Shown: piece by piece, positions 1-12,654 of the stretch
How the letters are laid out: each line of letters opens with the position of its first letter
Position numbering within the stretch: position 1 is the first letter of the stretch
Assembly: GCA_029945375.1 (NCBI GenBank)
Contig: CM057069.1
Coordinates: 1,525,677-1,589,676 of the forward strand
Source of the DNA: Agaricus subrufescens
Taxonomy: Eukaryota > Basidiomycota > Agaricomycetes > Agaricales > Agaricaceae
Direction: 5' to 3'
Length of the DNA: 64,000 nucleotides
Program-made: the position numbers and the translations under genes
Notes under the pieces: generated by a model
Seen by the model: the letters and a program-made list of their open reading frames with translations, nothing else
Databases searched by the model: none
Told to the model about the DNA's origin: nothing

Positions 1-566
1 AAGGGTATGCGCATATAGCTAAATCCAGCTGCATTCATATCGTCTGTAGGATTAAAAAGATAGTTGAGAAGGTTCCAGTAGCTAGCCGCATTCTTGGCCT
101 ATACAGTGTGGGGAAGAATAAAGAAGAATCAGAATCGGGATCAGTTACAGTGTCGGCGGACATTAGCAATAGTGCTCCTTATATATGTACCTTTAAGTTA
201 TTGAGCGTTAGTGCAGAAGAATCAGCTACGGACAACTTTGGTCAAGACTAGAAGCTGGCTTCTTGATCATCAGAAGAACTGACTGAGAGAGCCGCCAAAT
301 CCCCAAACAGATTGGAATGTCGATGTATCATCAATGCTGATATCGGCTTGACCAGTTCCAGAAACAGGCCCGAAAGCCCACGGAGTACTGGGCTTGAATG
401 ATGTGAACAGTTTAGAACGATCCCAAGTTGTTGTCCACTGATCAAGTATATCGTTGTCTCGTGATCAGTTAATAAACTGTTGAAAAGAATTACTTACAGT
501 ATCCCATATGACGTATTGTGCGAAAGCATTGCTCGCTAATGCGAGAATGATAGAAAGTCGTTTCAT
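1..566 (-). CDS. GH30 family beta-glucanase, 5' part, runs off the left edge
   Basis: This is the first part of a secreted glycoside hydrolase family 30 enzyme, in fungi usually an endo-beta-1,6-glucanase or a glucosylceramidase-like enzyme acting on cell-wall glucan. Exons on the minus strand are 566-498, 437-284, 225-191 and 98-1, with phases consistent. Exon 1 encodes a signal peptide (MKRLSIILALASNAFA, cleavage before QY). The mature N-terminus has the family landmark WGFGGSLTDSSALTLNNLK, assembled across the second intron, and later AGFSYMRIP, which in this family leads into the first barrel strands. The catalytic glutamates lie beyond the window. Nothing in the visible part is broken. 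The GH30 assignment is firm; the exact substrate is inferred. Confidence 0.88.
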
Positions 567-642
567 GTTCCAGCCTACGATAAATTGTTTGAATGAAGGC
601 AAGATAGTTCAGGGTATGCAAGACAACATTTGTTGAATTCAT

Positions 643-661
643 GGCGCATATATATATGCAT
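643..661 (-). promoter_or_regulatory. possible TATA element of the GH30 gene
   Basis: The AT palindrome gcatatatatatgc lies about 80 nt upstream of the GH30 start codon at 566. Position and sequence suit a TATA box, but no transcript start can be seen. Confidence 0.35.
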
Positions 662-2812
662 TTCCCAGCCTGTCAAATCTAGCACATTTAACCAGTAAAA
701 AAGAGAAAAGAGCCATGTTTCACCGAGCTAGCAACAGTCGAGAGACGTTCACAATTGTCATAGCGAGTGGGGCAGAGGTCATAGATGACACGCATGGCGA
801 CTTTGTATTCAAAGATCAAACCGTATGTTCACATGATATCCATCGGAAAGCCTAAAATATGTCAGGCATCATCCCCAAGACGGCTTGCAAGCTTTACGAA
901 AGCAGAGAAGTTCGCTCAGATGGCTGATAGAAGCACAAGCTTCACACGACAATGGGAACACATGGAACCACGCAAAATTTCTTGGACTCCTGCGAAATAA
1001 CACTTGACAAACTAGCAATGAAGATAATCAAAGCACGCACGACCTTTTGGTGGAGTGGGAAATAAAACTTTAAAGGCTACCGTGTTTTTGATGAGTCGAT
1101 GAGTCCCTGCGGCTTGACAGTAACAATCACAATTTTTGCAACCCTGACCGGATAACCGCGGCATCCCTAGAATCATAATCAGGAGATAAGAAAAATGGAA
1201 GTTGAAGACCGGAAAAAAACCGTATGCCAGTGAGAAATCAACTCCAAAGCGATCCTCGTGTGGCTTTCGTGCTTGCCGCGGTCATGCAGATAGCCCTAGG
1301 TGTAGGGCTGGAACTGCACCCGAAATCCACATGTTGCAAGGCCCGCACGCTCAGCAAGCTAAACTCTTATGGCGCGACTTAGAGCTTGCAGCCCAAGCTC
1401 GAAAGTCAGCTGATGATATCGAGTCAAAGGAGCAACCGAAGAGGTCGACTTTAGCTGCCTTGAAACTCGACACCTCGAGGTCAAGTTGTCTCTAACAGGC
1501 ATTCGGCATTCTTTACACCCAATCCGGCATACCTAGGCCCAGGTATTATAACGGCCGAAACGCGGGTGGGTAAAAAAGTAAACCTACCCAGACCGACGCT
1601 TCAGGAACGTTCCACGTGATTTAAAACGAGGGTCAGACTCAGGGACTTGGAATATGGGATTGACGGAGCTTGTACTTCATCTCCGATTCTCCTTTGTAGA
1701 CGGACTCTATAACCGTAGTGAAAGGGCAAAATTATTGGTACCCTAGAGCCGGTGCATCGTAATCTCCTGTGCCCTACCTCGTTGCCTCCTGACTGGAATG
1801 ACTAAGTATTAAAAAACAAGCTTGTCGTTCGTGTAAGCACAATCCAGTGTCCACAACCATACTCAAAATCTCCTCTCCGATATCAAAATAATAATCTTAA
1901 AGTGAGTTATCCATTCTACCGCAACGCAACACCTGCAAACTAAATTAAAAAATATTATTAATATTAAAATTTTTCGATCAGAATTCAGGCTATAGAACCA
2001 GAACCAGACCAGAATATCACTTCGCCCTCTTCAACTCGGTTTCGTGATCGCACTGGAGCGCTGATCGGTCTCGTATTACTGATTCGGTAATTACGGAGAT
2101 AAAGAACATGGGCGGCAAGGGTAAAAACATCTGTCACAATCACAGGCCCAGAACCTTCACGGCTGAACAAAAGAGCGGTAACAAGGATCTTTTTCTGATG
2201 ATACAGGTGCCTAAATGCCTTGCGGGGGTAGTCAAGTAGTTCTAATATATTCACCGTAAACGAATCACGAATTACTTATTAGATCTTTTTTTAGGCCAAA
2301 CCCCTACTTCGACTAGAGGTAAGTATTACGGTCGGACAATACACTACTCCCGTCTCCCCTCCAAAACTTCGGCAATAAGGTCATCTCAACCTGCTTGTGA
2401 GGGGACGGTATTTTATCATAGGTAAAACTCAACGACCGGGAGACCTACCTTCCAAAAATATCCTGAGGATCTACTGAGAGGAGAGTAAGTTACACATCTA
2501 CCAGGGAAACTCACGGCCAGCATGACTCAGCGACGAGTGGCATAACGTGCGCTCTATCCCAGTCAAGTTTGTTAATTAAAGAGTCCGATACGGAAAGAAC
2601 GGTCGAAAGCGACTCGGGAAAAAGCTTTGCGTATTAACTAAGGGTAGTAATGCGCCGGAGGCTGATAACGCCCATAACAGTCACTACTATGGACGTCCGA
2701 ACTGCTGTTTCGCACAACATTTCCTCCCCCCCTAACCCCAATATGGCCGGACCTCGTTGCAGAGGTCTATCGAAGGTATTTGGCGGCCTTCTCCTCGGCT
2801 TCTCTGGGGGAA
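662..2812. other. no supported gene
   Basis: Only short open frames occur here (785-1000 and 1202-1495 plus, 1985-2254 minus, and 2650-2874 plus, which runs past the end of this stretch). None shows a recognisable domain, splice-linked partner or signal peptide. It may be the upstream region of the GH30 gene plus decayed sequence. Confidence 0.5.
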
Positions 2813-3010
2813 AGCAGCCAACACATAATAGACCTCAACGTTCCTTACCCTCTTGCAATCCAATTCGCCCATAATATATTCTACGACCTACACTGCGCTC
2901 GGAAACCTTCCATTACACACCCTCTCCCCCCAACTCTTACAACATCCCTCTAAGTAACACCACAAAACATTCGTCATCAACCACAGCTCACCCAAAACCA
3001 ACACTTGTAA
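2813..3010 (+). repeat. diverged direct repeat, copy 1
   Basis: This stretch is recognisably the same sequence as 3273-3525. Shared blocks in the same order include cctcaacgttcct, acactgcgctcg, ccccaactcttacaa and ccacagctcacc. The copies differ by many substitutions and indels, so this is an old tandem-type duplication. No coding function is seen. Confidence 0.7.
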
Positions 3011-3032
3011 GCCTCAGCTTACAGCATATATA

Positions 3033-3103
3033 CTAGTCGGCTGCAGAATATCTAAGATATTCCGTTGTGTCCCTTTGGGTGTAACGGTTATTTGGCCGAC
3101 TAG
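3033..3103. repeat. short foldback element
   Basis: A 71-nt stretch is bounded by the perfect inverted repeat ctagtcggc / gccgactag and sits between the two diverged direct repeats. An internal near-palindrome (gaatatctaagatattc) adds a second hairpin. It could be a tiny MITE remnant or a hairpin in an untranslated region. It does not fold as a tRNA. Confidence 0.35.
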
Positions 3104-3272
3104 GATAGCCAGGTTACAGCATTACACCATCCTCCAACTCCAACTTCAATCCTATCCGTGACAGCGTCTGATCAAAGTCGTCTTGTCGGCTCCAGAAATG
3201 CATATCATATTAACATTGGGAAGCAGATATCAAAACTATTTCTATCAGATGCTCTAGAAAAAAAATCAGAAA

Positions 3273-3525
3273 AAAGCCAACCTATCATAAACCTCAACGT
3301 TCCTCACCAACCTCTCGCGATCTAATTCGCCATAATACATTCTACGAGTTACACTGCGCTCGCAGTCTTCTATGTCGAACCTTCCCATCACATACACTCC
3401 CCCCTCCCCCCCCCAACTCTTACAATATCTCTCCAAGTAGCGCCACAAGATATTCATTCTTTGCCCCCCTCCCACTGTCAAATTCGTCCTCTACCACAGC
3501 TCACCTGAAACCAGCATCAAAGACA
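3273..3525 (+). repeat. diverged direct repeat, copy 2
   Basis: Second copy of the sequence at 2813-3010, longer because of extra C-rich stretches. It lies just beyond the 3' end of the AP-1 beta gene. Confidence 0.7.
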
Positions 3526-3684
3526 CCCATATCGATGACCTGTCGTCTCTAGAGAAAAACAAAAAGTATATATCACATTACCACAAAAAAAAAATACAAA
3601 AGTAACAAACAGACTCAGAATTACCCTCTCCTTCACCTCTCTCTACACCCCTCAATACATACACAACCCTCACCCCGCACAAAC

Positions 3685-6388
3685 CTAAAACAACCCCAAC
3701 AAATCTTCCTGCGGTTGCTGTCCCCCCGTCTGCGTCTGCGTCTGTTGTCTCCCAGCACCAGCACCACCCCCACCCGAAATCGACAACCCCCCCAACTCCG
3801 CAAGCGGATCCACAACACCCGACATCCTCTTCCCACTATTCCCACCACCACCACCACCACCACCACCACCAGCCAAACCCTGCATCCCACCAAACGCACC
3901 CCCACCACCACTCCCATTCGTCCCAAAAATAGAAACAAGATCATCCAACGGATTACTCGACATCCCAGAAAGCAAATTCGCCGCAGCAGGCGTTTGCGAA
4001 AGTACCTCCGTAGCCGCCAGACCAGACGGTTGTCCTCCCATCGTCGAAGAAACTTCTTCATCGTCATCGAAATCGCTAAAACACAAAAAAAGATGTAAAT
4101 GAGTATAAAGAAAATTAAATTAAATTTTAGGATTGGATTGGACGTACAGAAGATTCTCCGCTTGTCGTCCCGCCACAACTGTTTGTAACGCTTTCTGTGC
4201 CGCAAGTCTATCATCATCCGCTCTAAACAAAAAAGTCAACAACCAAACTCTCAAAATAAGAACCCCCGGGCCACACATACCCCGCTTTTCTTTGCACAGA
4301 ATCAATCCCAATCCTCCCCTTCCCAATAAAAGTCTCCGCAGGTTTATGATAAACACTCGCAAGCGTCGGTATCTCTCCCAACAACTCTTCCAACAACGCC
4401 GGCGCAACCGTCGTCCTCTGTATCGAAATCGGTGGCTTATTAGCCCAAACGACAGCCTTGGCAGCACCGGGATCCGTGGAAAGCAATCTCCAATAGATGT
4501 ACGCTCTATCCCTCACATCTGGAGAATCGCATTCCTTCGTGGCGGTGTCTAGTATTCGTTGGACTAGCCCTTGTGATGTGTCGGGTTTCTTGAGGAAAAG
4601 TTTGACTACGGCTGTGAGGGTTTGTAGTTGAACCTGTTTTTTTTATCACAGAGTCAGTTATGGCTGATTGGAAGGAATGGAAGAAACGCATAGGGGCGCG
4701 TATACTCCATAGATGAGCTATACTCACCGGATACGATTCCTCTGTAAAAGTGTCTACAAAGAACCCAAGTAGTGAATCGGCATTGTTGATTTTATTCGCA
4801 TACTCTCCGATGATCCATATCAGAGATGCTTTTGCTTCTGGTTCTTCCAGTTCATCCAGGTTGGCACACAAAGTAGGAATAACACCCTCATAAGTAGATG
4901 GATACCGGCGGAAGATATCCTGTATACCACAAACGATGAGGAACAACAAACCAATTGATAAGTGAATCACACATACTTTCATGACGACAACGGCTTCTTG
5001 TACCACGTAGCTGACTCGTGTAGCAATGAGCTCAAGAAGAACGTTAACGCAGCGTTCAGCCGCAGACTCTATTTTGATCGCCGTTTGACCAATAGCCTTG
5101 ATACTCTTCCGCACAAAATCAACATCAACCTCCGAAGCGTACCTGCGGTCGAAATGAAAATCTAAACTCGCGGGATATGAAAAGTATTACTCACTCTTTA
5201 AGCTCGCTCAATAGCGCGTCCACGTTGTTATCCGACGCTAAACGAACCATAATATCCAGCTTCTCCACCTTGACATACAGCGGATCGTTATACTTGCAGA
5301 AAAAGACCCTCATTTCGTTTGAGAGGATGTCGGGTCGTTTCTGGAGCAAGAGATTGATATTTCGGAGTGCGACCCACTGCACTTCGGGAGGAGATGAGAG
5401 TAGTGTGACGAGTGGTGGGGCCATCTTCTTGACGAGTTGTTTGATGAGGTCCTCTCTTGTAACGTGGCGCATGTGGATCATGATAACCTTTACTGCTGCG
5501 AGTACCACACTGCCGTTGATATGCTGAAACTGTGGCACGACGCGTTCACAGATATGTTCGGATTCTTTTTCGTCTTGGGCTATGTACCGGGCGAGGGCAT
5601 TCAGAACGGCAACACGGCCCCACTCTGAGCATTCGTTTAGAGCGATGAGGAGTTTGTTGAGGATCGAGCCTGTGATGTTGAAGATGGCAGTATCATCGGG
5701 TTGTATAGCGGGATTAGAAGAGGCGGAAGCGTGGATGTCTGTGAGAGCGGCGACGGTGTTGGCGACTACCTACAAATCAAAGCAACATGAGTGTGAAAGA
5801 GCTGGAGAAGAAAGGCTCACCATAGGGTTCGAATCCGATATCATGTCATGCAACTGGGTCAAAAAGCCGTTCTCAATGACCAGATCGGGTTTGAGGTCGT
5901 ACAACTTTGCTACGCAGAGTGCTGCGGTCTTCCTAACGTAGGGATTCTCATCCCGCAGGCTTTTTTGCAACGGATCGCAGAGGTAATCGATAATCTTCTC
6001 TGCTCTGAGACAGCCCATGGTCCTGATTGCGAGGGCACGGACAAGAGGGTTTGGATCATCGGCGTCCTTGACGAAGGTGTTGACGGCGAGGATGACGAGT
6101 TCGGGCTGGGTCTTGGCATAGTTCATTAGGTATAGGTACACGAGTTTCTTCTGCTCCAGGTCTTCGGTCTGCATGTTTTTGAGGACATCAGGAAAGAGGC
6201 CGCTGACATCTGTCGGAGGGAGGTTAGGTGCCAGTGAGAGTAGAGAGGCCGAGAGGATAGCGACCCTTGCCAACGGTCATGGAGGCGATGACGCGTTTAA
6301 TGGCATCTTTTCGTTTATCGCGGTATTCGCTGTTGAGGTCGACGCTGAGCTCGTAGTTTTCGCCTTTGCGGGGCCCTCGAATGCTCAT
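3685..6388 (-). CDS. APL2: AP-1 complex subunit beta (beta-adaptin)
   Basis: Large subunit of the clathrin adaptor AP-1, which sorts cargo between the trans-Golgi network and endosomes. Eight exons: 6388-6265, 6209-5821, 5769-5195, 5142-4977, 4919-4728, 4633-4281, 4222-4148 and 4075-3685. All phases agree and give 754 residues. The start [19 protein letters not shown] and the run of HEAT-type helices ([48 protein letters not shown]) are those of the adaptin trunk. The last exon is a Gly-rich hinge ending in DLLGLF, a clathrin-box-like tail; there is no C-terminal ear. Fungal AP-1 beta subunits are of similar length and lack the animal-style appendage. Choice of AP-1 over AP-2 rests on that length and is less certain than the adaptin call. 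Confidence 0.93.
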
Positions 6389-6655
6389 GGGGTCGGGAAG
6401 AGATCTGCTCGGCGGCCATATAAGGCAATCCCTCGGTCATCTCCTCGCCAAGACGTGATATGTTAGGTTCGCCCCAAGACACGTCATTACTCGGGAGTCG
6501 CAACTGACAATCAAGCTCGTTCATTGTGTAGAATGGACAGCCCTGTAGGGTCCCCCAGCCCCCCGTCGCAAAACGTAAATCGTGAGAAGGAGAGGCAGAG
6601 TACATAAGGGTTCCACCTGCCCCATCTCCTATCCCCCTTCCTGTCCTCGAACCCC

Positions 6656-7806
6656 ATGGCCCGCATCTTCTGCATCCCCGGTGCCGCCATTCTGTTTGCG
6701 GCCTTTGTCCTCAACCTCATCGTCTCCATCTCCCTTCCCTTCCTACCCGCCCTCGACGTCACGCGCACGCATTTCCAGCACGTCGCTTCAGACAATGGCC
6801 AGAGCAGTATCAGCCAGATTCGAGTGAGTCTTTCTCTCCAGCCGTCTGCCTTGACTTATATTATTTCTCCAGTTCGGTATATGGTCTGTCATTACAGCAT
6901 CCCACCATCGCCTCTCATCTCTAACACTTCCGTCCTCAGGGCACCATGCACCTACACCCAAGACGATGACCGCACTTGTATAAAGCAAGGTCACGACCAC
7001 AACCTTCTGTTATCCTCATATACTCAACCCCACCTAGGTCACGCCTACAGCGTCACTGTGTCGAGCCAAGGCCAACAGTCCAACCAAGTAACAATCGCCC
7101 CATCGTGGACTCGTGGCCTCGCCATCCATCCAGTCGGTATGTCAATCAAACTTCTCCTTTTGTTCATCACCCCAAAAGTCTCCAATCCCCGTGTCTCCGA
7201 TCTCACTAATCATTAACCTCTTCCAACAGCCGCCGCTGTCTCGCTATTGGCCGTACTACTCTCGCTATCCGAAAACCTGACCGTCGTTCTCGCGGCGACA
7301 TTGACCGCATGGCTGGCGGGTCTCATCACACTAATCGCTTTCCTCTGCGATGTAGTCCTATTCGCACATTCAAGGACTCAATTCAAGAAACTCAATCTCG
7401 GCACCCGAACTATTCCTGGACCAGGTGAGCTAATCTATAAACTCTATTACCCACTATCCCCGCCCAATTGCCACCACTCCCTTCCATACGTCAATTCCTT
7501 AAATTGGCTTAAACCTCATCCTCTTTCAAACGTTTCTAACACCACACCCCAATTTCGCTAGGATTCTGGATCAGTCTCGCTGCCTTGATCCTTCTCTTCC
7601 TCGGCGGTATCACCACATGCCTCGGCCGGATCAAAGATCGCCGCACCAAACACAAAGACTTCTCCAACATGCAATCCGTCAGAGCTCAAGCCCTCAAGAT
7701 GGATGAGAAACACGACGGAAAAGACAGGAAATTCGGCAGTGACGCTATCGAACTTTCTACTCCCAACAAAAATTGGGCTGGGAAATTCAAGTTTGGTAAA
7801 AACTAG
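6656..7806 (+). CDS. SUR7/PalI family four-helix plasma-membrane protein
   Basis: The predicted protein of 255 residues has the layout of the SUR7/PalI (Rim9-like) family: an N-terminal helix (residues about 8-32), an extracellular loop with a Cys pair near the G.W.C region, then three helices. Exons are 6656-6823, 6873-6883, 6940-6989, 7038-7136, 7230-7424 and 7562-7806. The second exon is only 11 nt but is required to keep phase and forms FGIW. The tail (residues about 195-255) is charged and cytosolic. Family members act in ambient pH sensing (PalI/Rim9) or in eisosomes (Sur7). Which applies here cannot be told from sequence. It lies head-to-head with the AP-1 beta gene, with about 270 nt between the start codons. 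Confidence 0.82.
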
Positions 7807-8125
7807 GATTGCTTTTTCTTTTCCTATCCCGAGTTATTTTTTTTTTCTTGCTTTTCGGCTTTTTTGTTCTGCGTAGATAAATGATATGCTGTGATGCTAC
7901 TGCTCTTCTCTTGCGACATGCTAGAATGTACTTCATTCTCCGAAAAATGAACATTTAATGATCAGTTCCCTTATTTCTATTGTAACCGCCAGAGATAATC
8001 TAAGAAGGGATCATTTGTAATTACATTATCGATAACGTCATGTAAACTTTTTACGTGGAAGTTAATGTGAGAATAGGGAGTACTTAGTACTAGACTCTCT
8101 CGACAACTAGACTAGATCCAGCAAC
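7807..8125. other. 3' flank of the SUR7/PalI gene, no gene seen
   Basis: T-rich sequence follows the stop codon, as expected for a 3' untranslated region. There is no further coding signal before the SDH4-like fragment. Confidence 0.6.
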
Positions 8126-8511
8126 TGAGCTGCCTCGCAGAGCTGATCAAACATATGTTATCCCACATGTTAGATTCCTCATCTCGCAGTTCCCACCGTT
8201 TCTACAGAAATGACCACTTCCGAGAGCTGTCGCGTGTCGCGCTGTTGTGTATGTCTGCAATATGTCACCCCACTAGCTAGATTACTGATCCTTTGTAGCT
8301 CGCGTAATTTCTACAGGCACTGTAAATGACCCCTCCAACATTCCTTCCTTGCTCCACAGGTTCTTAAAACTGGACATTCGAGCATCTACTTTCAGCTAGT
8401 CTTGTCCCCTCATTGCTGCCACTTTCACTACTTGCACACTTGCTCAACCTATTCTTGATGGACTCCATGGTGTCAGCCTGATCGTTCATCCTCACATCAC
8501 GGTATGTGCAT
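8126..8511 (+). pseudogene. SDH4-like (succinate dehydrogenase anchor) fragment, copy 1
   Basis: This is a degenerate copy, in opposite orientation, of the sequence at 19980-20364. The end (about 8390-8500) still aligns base for base with the exon of copy 2 that encodes PAQPIIDGLLSVSLIVHSHI, a segment resembling the membrane anchor CybS of mitochondrial complex II. The frame is lost. It stops exactly where transposon A1 begins, at the TA of 8512-8513; the expected continuation is not found on the far side of A1. The same 120-bp-spaced internal duplication (tttctacaggca.. and tttctacagg..) is present in both copies, so the sequence was already rearranged before it was copied. Confidence 0.7.
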
Positions 8512-11445
8512 TACAGTGGGGGACAAAACCATTCCAATGTTTTGTACCTTTGGAAAGAATGTTATATACCAGCACACATAAAGTGTTCAAAATCTTGAGG
8601 ACATTTATGAGCATATCTTAGTATCTAAGCTACCATTGTATGATGTTATGTGGCTGTACAGTTATTATTGGTCATTATATAATACTTTTAAGTCAAGAGC
8701 ATCATTGGAACAGTTTTGTCCCTGTACATTGAAAATACAGAATTAGCTACTTATCAAGGCAGAGGATACTATTTTCTGGCTATCAAAGCTACAAATGGTA
8801 GATTTGGTATTGATGCCATCAATATCTGATAAAATGCTGCTGATATGATATCAGAATCCATCTACATATATGCTACTATAAAGATTAGATACTTTATTAA
8901 GTAGTAAATCTTTAATCTCTAGCTTATTATTACATTGTCTTCAAGGCTTGTGATGTAATTTATATTAAAACAGTTATCTAAGTACAATAATATACTGGAT
9001 TATGTAATTTATGCCATTTAAAGACTTATTTGCTGACATAAATATGATTATCCTTAGGTAGAAATATGCTTTCATCTATTTTTTGCACACAAACAACCCA
9101 CTTGCTGGAAAGCTGATTGTTTCACTTAATGCTATAAATGTTAGTGCTTATGTAACAATCAATCAAAGAGCAAACAAAAGCTTTGACCTTCCTCCACAAG
9201 CCTGTATTTGTACATAAATATATAGTAGACTCTAGAGAGTATCTGTAAAAGTGCACCAGGGCTTGTTTCTGATGACTAATCAAGATACAAATAGGCTCAG
9301 AATATTGAGAATAATAGATTATAATCATATGTAACTGAAAACATGCTGATGGAAGTGTAAGAGCTTTACAAGCAGAGGGTAAAAAGTATTAGTGTGTATA
9401 AATGAAAAAAATTGTACTGTAAGATTGCATGGAATGGGCAAGAGCTCAAATAAATACTAAACATGAAGTATTATTGAATGTTAATCTTTTCAGATATATT
9501 TTGGAATTTTCACATGATTCAATCCTAGAGTATTATAGGTAGAATATATCAAGTACAAGCTTAACAAATGTGATATACAGTCATCACTCTCTTAACCCAT
9601 ATGCCTCATAACCCATAACCTCTCATACCCCATAGTTTTTCAGAGTTCCCAAGTTGGTTACCACATAATTTTGCCTAAAAGCCCATACCTTCTAATATTC
9701 AATAACCCATACCCATCTGGAGAAAAAACCCATACATTTGACCCTGATTAACAACATGTCATGTCATTTACTGAGCTTTTAAAATTTAAATCCTTATATA
9801 CTGAGCAAGCTAGCAGCCTAAAATACCCAAAATATAATAATCTTGAACTTGTGGAGGGTTGGGGCAGTGCCTGAATTTCATCTTCGATCATGGCTAAACA
9901 CCCTAAGGCCCCCATTACTGTTCTCAAAAAGGGTCTAGAGAAATTAAAACAGAAGATTCAGATCTGCAAGGTTGACCTCAAGGCTAGGCTTCAAAAGAAG
10001 GAAAAATTGGCAGTTGTTGATAAGGAATAGTTGGATAACAATGGAAATATCATTCAGGAGCAATGTGTTGTTGAGATTTTGGAAGCAGCATCTGATTATG
10101 AGTGAGAATATGAAGAACTTGATGAAAATGGCAAAGGAATTGTTCAACGTCTTCATAAACTGACTGGAGATCATGTTAGAATTATTGGTAACAAGAGAAA
10201 ACATACAGATAATTTTTTGTTTCAAAGGCTATCATTTTCTAAACTTTGATTTACTAGGACCCAAAAATCTGTCAAAGCCAGAAAAATGTAGTAATATCAA
10301 GGAACCAGAAAATCCTCTCCTGATTTCCATGAAAAAGAAGAATGCATCACTTGAGCAAAGAATTGAAATCCTTGATTGGCATCACAAAAATGGCAAAAAT
10401 CAATCAAAAACTGCACATGAGTTCAAGAAAAAGTATTCCAATATGAGGCTTGGACAACCTCTTATCTCAGATTGGTTAAAAAATGAAGAGAAGTGGAGAG
10501 CTGATTGGGAAGTGGCTAGTGGGCAAGCTGCACACAAGGCAAAGCATATCTGACAAACTCAGCATCCAGAAATAACTGATATGCTTGATTTATGGATTCT
10601 CATGCTGATGGCTCAGAAAACCTGCAGCCACTTGTAATGGGAAAAGCTCAAAAGCCTTGTGCCTTTAGAAACAAGTCAGCTGCTCAGCTTGGTTTCTATT
10701 ACTGGAACAATGCCAAAGCATGGATGATGATGGATATATACCAGGAATGGCTAAATGACTGGGACCAGAAACTAGCTATTAATGGCTGCAAAATCCTTTT
10801 GATTGTTGATAATTTTTCTGGCCATACGACTCCTCAAGGCCTGAAAAATATTGAAATGATCCATTTCAAACCAAACCTCACCTCATATGTACAACCAGCA
10901 GATCAAGGCATTATTTGTTGTTCTAAAGCCCATTACTGATCATGATACATCAAGAGAGCAATTTTACACTATGATTCTGGGACAACACCAGGCAAAATAT
11001 ACAACATTAATCAACTTGAGGCTATGTGACTTGTGGATGCAGCCTGGAAAAAGGTTGACACAACAACAATTTGACACTGTTGGATCAAGGCTGGCATTCT
11101 CCCATCATCAATTATAAATGCCACAGATGTTATCAGTCCTTCTCTCCCTGTCTTGTCACTTGTTCATATACCCAATCCTCAGACAGACCCAGTTTTGCAG
11201 GTGGAAAATCAACTTCAGGTTGTACTCAATAACTTAGAAAGTACTGGATGCCTTCAACATGCAAATCAGATAGACATAGAGGGTCTTCTTACTCCAGCTG
11301 AAGAATCACTGATCTTTGACAATGCTACAGATCAGGACATATATGAGGCAGTCATAGCCTCACATAATGCTCTGGAAGATATATTAATCAATGGTGGGGA
11401 TGATGACGCTAATGATGATTATGTATCAGAGCCTTACCCCACTTA

Positions 11446-11806
11446 CAGTGGGGGACAAAACCGTTCCAATGTTTTGTACCTTTGGAAAAAATGCTATATA
11501 CCAGCACACATAAAATGTTTAAAATCTTGAGGATATTTATGAGTATACCTTAGTTTCTAAGCTACCATTGTGTGATGTTATGTGACTGTACAGTTATTAT
11601 TGGTCATTATATAATCCTTTTAAGTCAGAGCATCATTGGAACAGTTTTGTCCCTGTACATTGAAAATACAGAATTGGCTACTTATCAAGGCAGAAGATAC
11701 TATTTTCTGGCTATCAAAGCTACAAATGGTAGATTTGGTATTGATCCCATCAATATCTGATCAAATGCTGATCAATATCAGATATCCATCTATATGCTAC
11801 TATAAA
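11446..11806 (+). repeat. left long terminal inverted repeat of A2
   Basis: About 360 bp that reappear inverted at 12655-13020. They contain a 62-codon open frame (11572-11760) that recurs at 12706-12894 and 13562-13750 only because it lies in the repeat. Confidence 0.85.
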
Positions 11807-12654
11807 GATTAGATACTTTGTTAAGTAGTAAATCTTTAATCTCTAGCTTATTATTACATTATCTTCAAGGCTTGTGATGTAATTTATATTAAAACAGTTA
11901 TCTAAGTACAATAATATACTGGATTATGTAATTTATGCCATTTAAAGACTTATTTGCTGACATAAATATGATCATCCTTAGGTAGAAATATACTTTCATC
12001 TATTTTTTGCACACAAACAACCTACTTGCTGGAAAGCTGATTGTTCCAATTAATACTATAGATGTTGGTGCTTATGTAACAATCAATCAAAGAGCAAACA
12101 AAAGCTTTGACCTTCCTCCACAAGCCTGTATTTACATAAATATATAGTAGACTCTAGAGAGTATCTGTAAAAGTGCACCAGGGCTTGTTTCTGATGACTA
12201 ATCAAGATACAAATAGGCTCAGAATATTGAGAATAATAGATTATAATCATATGTAACTGAAAACAATATGCTGATGGAAGTGTAAGAGCTTTACAAGCAG
12301 AGGGTAAAAAGTGTTAGTGTGTATAAATGAAAAAAATTGTACTGTAAGATTGCATAGAATGGGCAAGAGCTCAAATAACTACTAAACATGAAGTATTATT
12401 GAATGTTAGTCTTTTCAGATATATTTTGGAATTTTCACATGATTCAATCCTAGAGTATTATAGGTAGAATATATCAAGTACAAGCTTAACAAATGTGATA
12501 TAGCAGCAAATCAACTTTAAAATAGTATGGATTACCTAAAATTAGATATTGTTGAGTTTAACCAGCCTCTTAATATGATTTTTTCCAAAATACAGTAAAT
12601 AAATATCAATAGTGAGGTAAAAGTTAATGAATTTCTACCTAATAGATTATTACA

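Noticed and set aside
785..2254. Short frames at 785-1000, 1202-1495 and 1985-2254
   Set aside because: No domains, no signal peptides, no splice partners; consistent with chance.
5822..5840. tRNA B-box-like gggttcgaatccg
   Set aside because: It is coding sequence at the end of AP-1 beta exon 2; no A box, acceptor stem or cloverleaf.
11572..11760. 62-codon open frame that occurs several times
   Set aside because: The copies at 11572, 12706 and 13562 all lie in the long inverted ends of family A; repetition reflects the repeat, not a gene.
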